Below, piece by piece: positions 1 through 4,878 of a stretch of 5,558 bases of DNA. This DNA comes from Planococcus sp. (in: firmicutes) (lineage in GTDB: Bacteria; Bacillota; Bacilli; Bacillales_A; Planococcaceae). The stretch is taken from NCBI GenBank assembly GCA_030147225.1, contig JASLAI010000364.1, positions 1 to 5,558 on the forward strand. The letters run 5' to 3'. The translations under genes were made by a program, and so were the position numbers. Below the pieces are notes generated by a model. It made no database searches, was not told the origin of the DNA, and saw only the letters and a program-made list of their open reading frames with translations. Each line of letters starts with the position of its first letter. Positions within the stretch are counted from its first letter, which is position 1.

Positions 1-624
1 TTCTTCGCCTTCAGTTGATAGGCTGATGACAATTTCACGCGCTTTCAAGTAATTGCCTTCATTGGTCAATTTTTCGTATTCATCAAACATTGGGATGAAC
101 GATTCCAATTTTTTCTCGAGTGGTTCTGCTGCTGCACCATATGAATGCTGGTGAGCCAATAGATTCTTACGCGCACGTCGGTATTTTTCCTGAATGAGAT
201 CAATTTCGCTGCGATTTTTTTCTTCACTGCCAATTAATTCTTCCAGTTCTACCAAGATGCCGTTCATCTGCTGATCGACATTATCGATTTTGACTTCAGT
301 TTCCTGTTCAAGCTTTGTCGCTTTGCTGAATCTGAAACGGTTAATCGCTTCTTCAGCATCATATAAGGAAGCATCAATTTTCGGAATATGCACATCCATA
401 ATTTCAGTCCATACATTGCGCCAGCGTTCAAACATTTCTTCCGTCTGGCCATTCATGTTCAGTTGTTTCACTTTTGTCAGTTCTTCAAGTATCGGTTTAT
501 TTTGTATTTGCAGTTTTAACTGTTCCAAGCGCTCAATTTCAGCCAAATGTTTTTTACGAAACATAAAGCCGATGATCATTATCGCTAATAGAATGATGAC
601 CGCAATGATGATATACTCCATCAT
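1..624 (-). CDS. ezrA: Septation ring formation regulator EzrA, N-terminal part (truncated by window edge)
   Basis: EzrA is a membrane-anchored division protein that inhibits FtsZ ring assembly away from midcell and links the ring to wall synthesis. The 208 visible codons read open to the window edge; the family is usually about 560-570 residues, so roughly the last two thirds lie outside. The translation begins MEYIIIAVIILLAIMIIGF, one hydrophobic segment of about 18 residues followed by RKKH, fitting an N-out, C-in anchor. After it come the family pattern NGQTEEMFERWRNVWTEI and long charged stretches suited to the spectrin-like coiled-coil rod. Two in-frame ATGs are adjacent (first bases at 624 and 621). 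The only purine-rich site, AGGGGG, lies 11 nt from the first and 14 nt from the second, so I chose 624, although relatives usually start ME-. It is transcribed divergently from hisJ across about 150 bp. I found no convincing promoter for it. Identity is very likely; the exact start is less certain. Confidence 0.93.
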   Translation of the reverse strand, partial: MMEYIIIAVIILLAIMIIGFMFRKKHLAEIERLEQLKLQIQNKPILEELTKVKQLNMNGQTEEMFERWRNVWTEIMDVHIPKIDASLYDAEEAINRFRFSKATKLEQETEVKIDNVDQQMNGILVELEELIGSEEKNRSEIDLIQEKYRRARKNLLAHQHSYGAAAEPLEKKLESFIPMFDEYEKLTNEGNYLKAREIVISLSTEGEE

Positions 625-718
625 AAGTCATATAGCCCCCTGTTCCAAAATCACATTACCAGTTATACGTAAATGTATTCATGATTCTTTTATTTTAACA
701 TGTATTCTACTCTTTTGT

Positions 719-748
719 TTGCCAAATTAGAAGAAAAGCGATTATATT
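719..748 (+). promoter_or_regulatory. Probable sigma-A promoter of hisJ
   Basis: A -35-like TTGCCA (719-724) and a -10-like TATATT (743-748) are 18 bp apart; each matches consensus at five of six positions. A start near 755 would give a leader of only about 23 nt before the hisJ start codon. The assignment comes from reading the sequence only. Confidence 0.55.
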
Positions 749-777
749 TTTTAATAGACAGAAAAGAGGATGACTTT

Positions 778-1578
778 ATGAAACGAGATGGCCACATCCA
801 TACCCCTTTTTGTCCTCACGGGACAAAAGACTCAACCGAACTTTATATTGAAAAAGCAATAAAGTCCGGGTTTACAGATATTTCTTTTACGGAACACGCC
901 CCTCTTCCATCCGGCTTTACAGACCCTACGCCTGAAAAGGACAGCGGCATGAGCTTGGAACAGCTGGCACCTTATATGGACGAAATTATTCATTTGAAAA
1001 AGGCATACCAAAAAGATCTTCACATACGCCTAGGACTGGAAGTCGACTTTATCGCAGGGTACGAGAAAGAGACACGATCTTTTCTTGATGAGTATGGTCC
1101 AGCTCTTGATGACGCTATTTTATCGGTTCATTTTCTTCAAGTGGATGACTGCTATTTTTGTGCCGATTACAGCAAGGAAGTGTTTGCGGAACTGGCAGCT
1201 GCGATTGGTTCTGTAGAAGCCGCTTATCAACTTTATTATGATACTGTGGAGGCTTCCATCCGTGCAGATCTTGGACAGTTCAAGCCTAGAAGAATTGGCC
1301 ATCCTACCTTAATTCACAAATTCCAAACAGCACATGTCGAAAAAGTGGATGATAGTTCACAGATTCTGAAAGTCTTGCAATTGATGAAGAAAACCGGTTA
1401 TGAACTCGATGTTAATGGTGCCGGATTTTCAAAACCTGAATGCCTGGAAGCTTACCCGCCGCTTCCTTTTATCGAATATGCGAAATCACTTGGCATCCCG
1501 CTGGTCTTCGGATCCGATGCTCACAGTGTCAATGGCTTGCATAAGCATTACGAGAAAATTTATACTTATTTAAGTTAA
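778..1578 (+). CDS. hisJ: Histidinol-phosphatase, PHP family (HisJ)
   Basis: It hydrolyses L-histidinol phosphate to L-histidinol, the penultimate part of histidine biosynthesis, in the cytoplasm (EC 3.1.3.15). The 266-residue product matches the usual length (about 268 in B. subtilis). PHP-domain metal-site motifs are visible in order: HIH at residues 6-8 with His14, TEHAP with Glu39-His40, GLEVD with Glu88, SVHF with His118, IGHPTL with His175, and GSDAHS with Asp247 and His249. These make a tri-nuclear metal phosphatase site likely intact. The start at 778 is chosen because AGAGGA (765-770) lies 7 nt upstream and because the protein should begin just before HIH; an in-frame ATG at 700 would add 26 unrelated residues and has no good ribosome binding site. 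As in B. subtilis it sits outside a his operon, beside ezrA. There is no strong terminator after it, so read-through into the next gene is possible. Confidence 0.94.
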   Translation: MKRDGHIHTPFCPHGTKDSTELYIEKAIKSGFTDISFTEHAPLPSGFTDPTPEKDSGMSLEQLAPYMDEIIHLKKAYQKDLHIRLGLEVDFIAGYEKETRSFLDEYGPALDDAILSVHFLQVDDCYFCADYSKEVFAELAAAIGSVEAAYQLYYDTVEASIRADLGQFKPRRIGHPTLIHKFQTAHVEKVDDSSQILKVLQLMKKTGYELDVNGAGFSKPECLEAYPPLPFIEYAKSLGIPLVFGSDAHSVNGLHKHYEKIYTYLS

Positions 1579-1613
1579 GGCGTATGAAATACCACAGGCG
1601 TTTTCTACTGCAA

Positions 1614-1642
1614 GACTTTTAGAGTAGCTGCTCGTTTATAAT
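1614..1642 (+). promoter_or_regulatory. Possible promoter of the methionine sulfoxide reductase gene
   Basis: A perfect -10 hexamer TATAAT lies at 1637-1642, but the hexamer 17 bp upstream (GACTTT, 1614-1619) is a poor -35. The hisJ-ytsP gap of 130 bp has no clear terminator; the only stem is CTACT/AGTAG (1605-1609 with 1623-1627) around a 13-nt loop without a U tract. Transcription may therefore come both from here and from hisJ. Confidence 0.35.
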
Positions 1643-1708
1643 TTTTAATGATTTAAAGCTGCTGAATTTATCCAAAGCAAAACACTAAACGAAATGAGGT
1701 CATTATCT

Positions 1709-2188
1709 ATGTTTACACAAACTGATTACAGCGGCAGCAGTTTAGAAAAATACACGATGCTTTCAAAACAACTCGATGCTTTATTGGAAGGTGAAAAAAA
1801 TAGCATCGCCAATTTGAGCAATGCTTCCTCTTTGCTCAACCAATTTCTTGAGCGCATCAACTGGGTTGGGTTTTATTTGATGGAAAATGGTGAACTTGTG
1901 CTTGGTCCTTTCCAAGGACTCCCGGCTTGCGTACGGATTCCGGTTGGCAAAGGCGTATGCGGCACAGCGGTTGCTGATAAGAAGACGATGCTGGTCGAAG
2001 ACGTCCATGCATTTCCAGGACATATCGCTTGTGATGCAGCGTCCCGTTCTGAAATTGTCATTCCATTAATGAAAGAAGATCAAGTGATCGGTGTACTCGA
2101 TATCGACAGCCCGGAACTAAGCCGGTTCACAGAGGAAGATCAACAAGGTCTTGAGCTTTTCGTCGAAGTTTTAGCAAAGCATCTTTAA
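1709..2188 (+). CDS. ytsP: Free methionine-(R)-sulfoxide reductase, GAF-domain type (YtsP/MsrC-like)
   Basis: Enzymes of this family reduce free L-methionine-(R)-sulfoxide to methionine in the cytoplasm, using a GAF fold and catalytic cysteines recycled by thioredoxin. The 159-residue product is one GAF domain. The family signature GPFQGLPACVRIP ... GVCGTA ... FPGHIACDAASRSEIV is complete, and three cysteines fall at residues 74, 84 and 108. Their spacing (10 and 24) equals that of Cys84, Cys94 and Cys118 in the E. coli enzyme, so activity rather than a mere ligand-sensing GAF role is likely. I chose ATG 1709 (MFTQTDY) because GAGGT (1696-1700) lies 8 nt upstream; the in-frame ATG at 1694 overlaps this site and adds only five residues. 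It follows hisJ by 130 bp and converges on megL. The B. subtilis orthologue lies in the same ezrA-hisJ-rpsD neighbourhood. Function is inferred from the conserved cysteines. Confidence 0.9.
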   Translation: MFTQTDYSGSSLEKYTMLSKQLDALLEGEKNSIANLSNASSLLNQFLERINWVGFYLMENGELVLGPFQGLPACVRIPVGKGVCGTAVADKKTMLVEDVHAFPGHIACDAASRSEIVIPLMKEDQVIGVLDIDSPELSRFTEEDQQGLELFVEVLAKHL

Positions 2189-2194
2189 TAGTAG

Positions 2195-2231
2195 GACCCG
2201 GAACTCAATTACGAGCTCCGGGTCTTTTTTT
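2195..2231 (+). terminator. Rho-independent terminator after ytsP
   Basis: GACCCGGA (2195-2202) pairs with TCCGGGTC (2217-2224). An A-C mismatch and a CTC/GAG inner helix follow, around the loop AATTAC. Seven Ts (2225-2231) come directly after the stem. It begins 7 nt past the ytsP stop codon. On the other strand no T tract follows the stem, so it probably serves only the plus-strand transcript; megL has no evident terminator of its own. Confidence 0.9.
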
Positions 2232-2261
2232 GGACGAGTATACCTTGCTTCTTGTCTTTGT

Positions 2262-3470
2262 TTAGATTTCCTGGAGCTTTGGCTTTACTTGTTCAAATGC
2301 CTTGCCTAAATCTGTAATGAGGTCATCCGGGTGCTCCAACCCAACCGATAGCCGCAACAGGGAATCGCTTATGCCCATCGCCTGTCTGACTTGCGGTGGC
2401 ACAACGGCATGCGTCATCGATGCCGGATGTTGAATCAGCGTCTCAGCATCTCCCAGACTGACGGCAATTTTGATGAGTGATAAAGCGTTCAAGAAAGCTT
2501 GTGCCTCTTTTTTTCCACCTTCAATTTCAAATGAAATCAATCCGCCGCCTTGACGCATTTGACGTTTGGCAACTTCAACTTGTGGATGCTGTTCGTCGAA
2601 AGGATAATAAATGTTCTTCACCAGTTCCTGCTGTTTCAAGAAACTCAGTACCGTCTGGGCATTGGCCACATGCCGGTCCATCCGGACATGCAGCGTTTTC
2701 AGCCCTCGCAGCAAAAGCCAGGCATCGAATGGCGACATGATACCGCCAACATCTTTTTGCACGGTCATTCGTAGGTGCTGCATTTCTTCTGCATCTCGCC
2801 CAACTAATACCCCACCGACCACATCCCCATGGCCATTCAGGTATTTAGTTGCACTATGCAAAACAAAATCCGCTCCCATCCGCAGCGGATTCTGCAAATA
2901 GGGCGAACTGAAAGTATTGTCCACTACCACTCGGATATTATGCTTTTTCGCTACAGCCATCACCGCCTGCAGATCAACGAGTTCCATGGTCGGATTGATT
3001 GGAGTTTCCACATAGATGCAAACAGTCTCAGGCTTGATCGCCTGTTCTACTTGTTGCTCTGTCGTCATGGATACCAAATCATGGGTAATGCCGTATTTTT
3101 CTTCCATGATTTCAAGCAATCCGAACGTACAGCCATAAATTCCTCTCGAGCAAAGTACATGATCCCCCGCTTTGGTCAAATAAATCAATATGGCACTGAC
3201 GGCTGCCATCCCTGATCCAAAAGCCAATGCGCCTTGCCCGCCTTCGATTTGGGTCATCCTCTCTTCCAACACACGAACTGTCGGATTGCCGAGCCGCGAA
3301 TAAATATTGCCTTCGCAATTTCCTGCAAATCTGTCTTCGCCTTGTTCTGCGCTGGCGAAAGAATAAGTTGATGTCTGATAAAGCGGTGTCACCAAACTGT
3401 CGTGATGGTCAGTGCTGTCATAGCCTTTATGGATGACCGCTGTTTCAATATTCATTTCTTTTTCACTCAT
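2262..3470 (-). CDS. megL: Methionine gamma-lyase (PLP-dependent Cys/Met metabolism family)
   Basis: The expected reaction splits L-methionine into methanethiol, 2-oxobutyrate and ammonia (EC 4.4.1.11) in the cytoplasm. The 402-residue product is a complete fold-type I Cys/Met-metabolism enzyme. Visible motifs: YSRLGNPT (Tyr57, Arg59; phosphate contacts from the neighbouring subunit), FGSGMAA near residue 84, YGCTF (Tyr113, Cys114), VVVDNTFSSP (Asp184, pyridine N), SATKYLNGHGD with the PLP lysine Lys209, and LRLSVGLEH near the C-terminus. Cys114 sits where methionine gamma-lyases carry a cysteine (Cys116 in Pseudomonas putida) and cystathionine lyases usually have glycine, which favours this call over cystathionine gamma-lyase; overlap in substrate range is common. 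The start is chosen at 3470 because AAGGGG (3479-3484) is 8 nt away; ATG 3473 (one more Met), GTG 3479 and Met at 3453 are alternatives. It is convergent with ytsP and divergent from rpsD. A cre box upstream suggests CcpA control. Confidence 0.88.
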   Translation of the reverse strand: MSEKEMNIETAVIHKGYDSTDHHDSLVTPLYQTSTYSFASAEQGEDRFAGNCEGNIYSRLGNPTVRVLEERMTQIEGGQGALAFGSGMAAVSAILIYLTKAGDHVLCSRGIYGCTFGLLEIMEEKYGITHDLVSMTTEQQVEQAIKPETVCIYVETPINPTMELVDLQAVMAVAKKHNIRVVVDNTFSSPYLQNPLRMGADFVLHSATKYLNGHGDVVGGVLVGRDAEEMQHLRMTVQKDVGGIMSPFDAWLLLRGLKTLHVRMDRHVANAQTVLSFLKQQELVKNIYYPFDEQHPQVEVAKRQMRQGGGLISFEIEGGKKEAQAFLNALSLIKIAVSLGDAETLIQHPASMTHAVVPPQVRQAMGISDSLLRLSVGLEHPDDLITDLGKAFEQVKPKLQEI

Positions 3471-3493
3471 CATACCCACCCCTTAATCGTTTT

Positions 3494-3507
3494 AGAAAGC
3501 GCTTACA
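3494..3507 (-). promoter_or_regulatory. Catabolite-responsive element (cre) upstream of megL
   Basis: On the minus strand the sequence is TGTAAGCGCTTTCT, matching the cre consensus TGWAANCGNTNWCA at every position but the last. The core AAGCGCTT is palindromic. It begins 24 bp upstream of the chosen megL start and directly abuts the proposed -10, so it would cover the transcription start. CcpA binding there would repress megL when preferred sugars are present. The match is direct; the function is inferred. Confidence 0.75.
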
Positions 3508-3535
3508 TATTAACTTAATTTCATTCTACATTGAA
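3507..3535 (-). promoter_or_regulatory. Probable megL promoter
   Basis: Read on the minus strand, TTCAAT (3535-3530) and TAATAT (3512-3507) are separated by 17 bp. Both are imperfect: three and four of six consensus positions. A start near 3500 would lie inside the cre box. A weak promoter fits a regulated degradative gene, but the boxes are only suggestive. Confidence 0.4.
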
Positions 3536-3542
3536 CATTCTA
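3522..3542. repeat. Tandem heptamer repeat around the proposed megL -35
   Basis: Three 7-bp units follow each other without gaps: CATTCTA, CATTGAA, CATTCTA. The outer two are identical and the middle differs at two positions. They overlap the proposed -35 of megL. They could be half-sites of a regulator spaced by 14 bp, or a chance AT-rich repeat. Confidence 0.5.
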
Positions 3543-3583
3543 AAAAAGGAAGCTCTCGCTTTTAACTAACTCTCGGCTCTCTA

Positions 3584-3613
3584 TTGACTTCATCATTCGA
3601 AATCGGTTATACT
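3584..3613 (+). promoter_or_regulatory. Sigma-A promoter of rpsD
   Basis: TTGACT (3584-3589) and TATACT (3608-3613) are 18 bp apart, each with one mismatch to consensus. It is the best promoter in the window, as expected for a ribosomal protein gene. A start near 3620 gives an untranslated leader of about 180 nt. Confidence 0.8.
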
Positions 3614-3619
3614 ATGCTT

Positions 3620-3798
3620 TGTGTAAAATAATCGCAGCAGTTGTATGTGCGTGTTTGTCCATTTTATTCCTCATAGCAGGTGTATCGTGTAACTCTTTGG
3701 CTGCTGAGCGAAGGTACAAGAATATAAAATGGCTTGCAGCATGAATGCATCTGGTTTTTATTTTACTCTAAAAACCAAAAACAGAGGAGGAGACTACT
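3620..3798 (+). promoter_or_regulatory. Structured rpsD leader, candidate S4 autoregulatory mRNA element
   Basis: This untranslated stretch between the rpsD promoter and start codon contains a long-range helix: TCGCAGCAG (3632-3640) pairs with CTGCTGAGCGA (3701-3711) in nine base pairs, with a two-nucleotide bulge (GA, 3706-3707), closing a 60-nt internal region. In B. subtilis the rpsD gene is known to be repressed at its leader by S4 itself. A leader of this length with an organised fold before a lone rpsD gene fits the same mechanism. I did not match it base by base to a known S4-binding motif, so the assignment rests on position, family knowledge and the visible helix. Confidence 0.6.
3752..3777 (+). 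other. Stem-loop just upstream of the rpsD ribosome binding site
   Basis: TGGTTTTTA (3752-3760) and TAAAAACCA (3769-3777) form a perfect 9-bp stem with an 8-nt loop. It ends 7 nt before the AGGAGG (3785-3790) of rpsD. It is AU-rich and lacks a downstream U tract, so it is not a terminator. It may space or expose the ribosome binding site within the leader. Confidence 0.6.
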
Positions 3799-4401
3799 AT
3801 GTCTCGTTATACAGGTCCATCATGGAAACTGTCACGCCGTTTGGGAATTTCTCTTACAGGCACAGGTAAAGAATTAGAAAAACGCCCTTACGCACCAGGT
3901 CAACACGGTGCTAACCAACGCAGAAAAGTTTCTGAATATGGTTTGCAACTACAAGAAAAACAAAAACTACGCTTCATGTACGGAGTTAACGAACGTCAGT
4001 TCAAAACTTTGTTCAACAAAGCCGGCAAAATGCCTGGTAAGCACGGTGAAAACTTCATGATCCTTCTTGAAGCTCGCCTTGATAACGTTGTTTACCGTTT
4101 AGGTCTTGCGCGCACTCGTCGCCAAGCTCGCCAAATCGTAAACCACGGCCACATCCTTGTTGATGGCAAACGCGTTGACATTCCGTCATTCAGCGTAAAA
4201 CCAGGACAAACAATTGCTTTCCGTGAAAAATCAAACAACCTTGATGTAGTAAACGAAGCAATCGAAGTAAACAACTTCGTTCCTGAATACGTAACTATCG
4301 ATACTGATAGCAAAACAGGAACTTTCGTACGCCTTCCAGAGCGCAGCGAATTGTCTGCTGAAATCAACGAACAGTTGATCGTTGAGTACTACTCACGTTA
4401 A
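3799..4401 (+). CDS. rpsD: 30S ribosomal protein S4
   Basis: S4 is a primary assembly protein that binds the 5' domain of 16S rRNA and helps form the mRNA entry channel; in Bacillus it also represses its own gene. The product is 200 residues, the usual Bacillales length. The N-terminal domain starts [16 protein letters not shown] and carries [10 protein letters not shown]. The S4 RNA-binding domain spans about residues 92-155 ([20 protein letters not shown], then [13 protein letters not shown]). The N-terminus has no zinc-binding cysteines, so this is the zinc-independent form. AGGAGG (3785-3790) sits 8 nt before the ATG. Codon use is markedly restricted compared with its neighbours, as expected for high expression. 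It is a single-gene unit with its own promoter, leader and terminator. Confidence 0.98.
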   Translation: MSRYTGPSWKLSRRLGISLTGTGKELEKRPYAPGQHGANQRRKVSEYGLQLQEKQKLRFMYGVNERQFKTLFNKAGKMPGKHGENFMILLEARLDNVVYRLGLARTRRQARQIVNHGHILVDGKRVDIPSFSVKPGQTIAFREKSNNLDVVNEAIEVNNFVPEYVTIDTDSKTGTFVRLPERSELSAEINEQLIVEYYSR

Positions 4402-4413
4402 TCTTTTGATTTC

Positions 4414-4447
4414 AAACCCCGAACCGGTTTTCCGGTTCGGGGTTTTT
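4414..4447 (+). terminator. Rho-independent terminator of rpsD
   Basis: CCCCGAACCGG (4417-4427) pairs perfectly with CCGGTTCGGGG (4432-4442) around a TTTT loop. The helix extends by AAA/TTT, and the T tract runs from 4443 to 4447. It begins 12 nt after the rpsD stop codon. Confidence 0.95.
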
Positions 4448-4477
4448 CTGTTTGTCAAGAAACCAAAAGTGGAAACC

Positions 4478-4610
4478 GATATTGCGCAAAACAGCTTCGA
4501 AGATATTAGCTGAAGCAGGCGAGGCTAAGTCTTTGTGACGAAGCAGCGCAGCGATGCAGGAGCACGGTTTTTACCCCTCCATGGGACTCTTCGCTGTTTT
4601 GCTCCATATC
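4478..4610. repeat. Small element bounded by inverted repeats (MITE-like or intergenic repeat)
   Basis: GATATTGCGCAAAACAGC (4478-4495) and the complement of 4593-4610 (GATATGGAGCAAAACAGC) agree at 16 of 18 positions. The similarity continues inward with GAAGA on both sides, offset by three bases. The enclosed 97 bp holds no credible coding frame and is rich in GCAGC/GATGC-type words. Size and ends fit a non-autonomous miniature element or a structured intergenic repeat. I saw no clear target-site duplication, and whether other copies exist cannot be judged from one window. Confidence 0.55.
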
Positions 4611-4648
4611 TCAGGTTAACTTCTTTTAAGGGAAAGAAGTTAACCTGA
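4611..4648. repeat. Perfect 16-bp stem-loop without a U tract
   Basis: TCAGGTTAACTTCTTT (4611-4626) is followed by a 6-nt loop and its exact complement (4633-4648). No T run follows on either strand, so it is not a standard terminator. It begins at the base directly after the right end of the inverted-repeat element, suggesting that the two belong together. Confidence 0.7.
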
Positions 4649-4660
4649 AATTTCAACAAA

Positions 4661-4698
4661 CCTCTACTTTTATTCTATTCAATCATAGAATGAAGAGG
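4661..4698. repeat. Imperfect stem-loop between intergenic repeats
   Basis: ATTCTAT (4672-4678) pairs with ATAGAAT (4685-4691) across a 6-nt loop. The stem continues through a T-G wobble, two T-A pairs and, after a 4-nt bulge, CCTC/GAGG (4661-4664 with 4695-4698). Its 3' arm runs into the start of the GC-rich element. No coding or terminator role is apparent. Confidence 0.45.
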
Positions 4699-4806
4699 AA
4701 GGCGGCGACTCCTGCAGGAATTCGAGCGAGTCCTGAGACCCCGGAGGGAGCAAAGCGACCGAGGAGGCTCAGGCCGCTCCCTGCGGAACGCGTCCGCCTG
4801 GAGCGA
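4697..4806. repeat. GC-rich palindromic intergenic repeat of the Bacillales type
   Basis: The element is far more GC-rich than its flanks. An outer stem AGGCGG (4700-4705) pairs with CCGCCT (4794-4799), with two more pairs past a bulge. An inner stem CCTGAG (4732-4737) pairs with CTCAGG (4768-4773) around a core with GAGACCCCGGAGGG and CGACCGAGGAGGCTC. From memory, very similar sequences (GACTCCTGC, GAGACCCCG, GAGGAGGCTC, GCGTCCGCCTGGAGCG) are scattered between genes in many Bacillus-related genomes; their function is not known to me. Open frames through it are by-products of its composition. Confidence 0.7.
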
Positions 4807-4878
4807 AATGATGAGAGAAGACGATATATTTCGACGCATTCACCTTTATGATAAACTGGAAGTAACGGAGGTGCAGTA

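Noticed and set aside
290..730. Plus-strand open frame of 146 codons
   Set aside because: It lies antisense to ezrA. The minus frame has clear EzrA features, while this one has low-complexity Ser/Ile/Cys-rich content and no ribosome binding site.
2477..3215. Several plus-strand open frames (2477-2740, 2550-2774, 2611-2901, 2829-3215)
   Set aside because: All are antisense to the complete and well-conserved megL frame and overlap each other in different frames.
3620..3798. rpsD leader considered as a T-box or metabolite riboswitch
   Set aside because: No T-box consensus sequence, no terminator/antiterminator pair and no known aptamer core were seen; an S4 autoregulatory leader explains it better.
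4092..4367. Minus-strand open frame of 91 codons inside rpsD
   Set aside because: It is a shadow of the highly biased rpsD codon pattern on the opposite strand.
4611..4648. Perfect stem-loop considered as a second rpsD terminator
   Set aside because: There is no T run after the stem on either strand, and a strong terminator already lies just after rpsD at 4414-4447.
4807..4878. Cobalamin riboswitch upstream of the cobalamin-binding protein gene
   Set aside because: Only 72 bp separate the GC-rich repeat from the start codon, too little for a B12 aptamer, and no B12-box-like core was seen in the larger interval.
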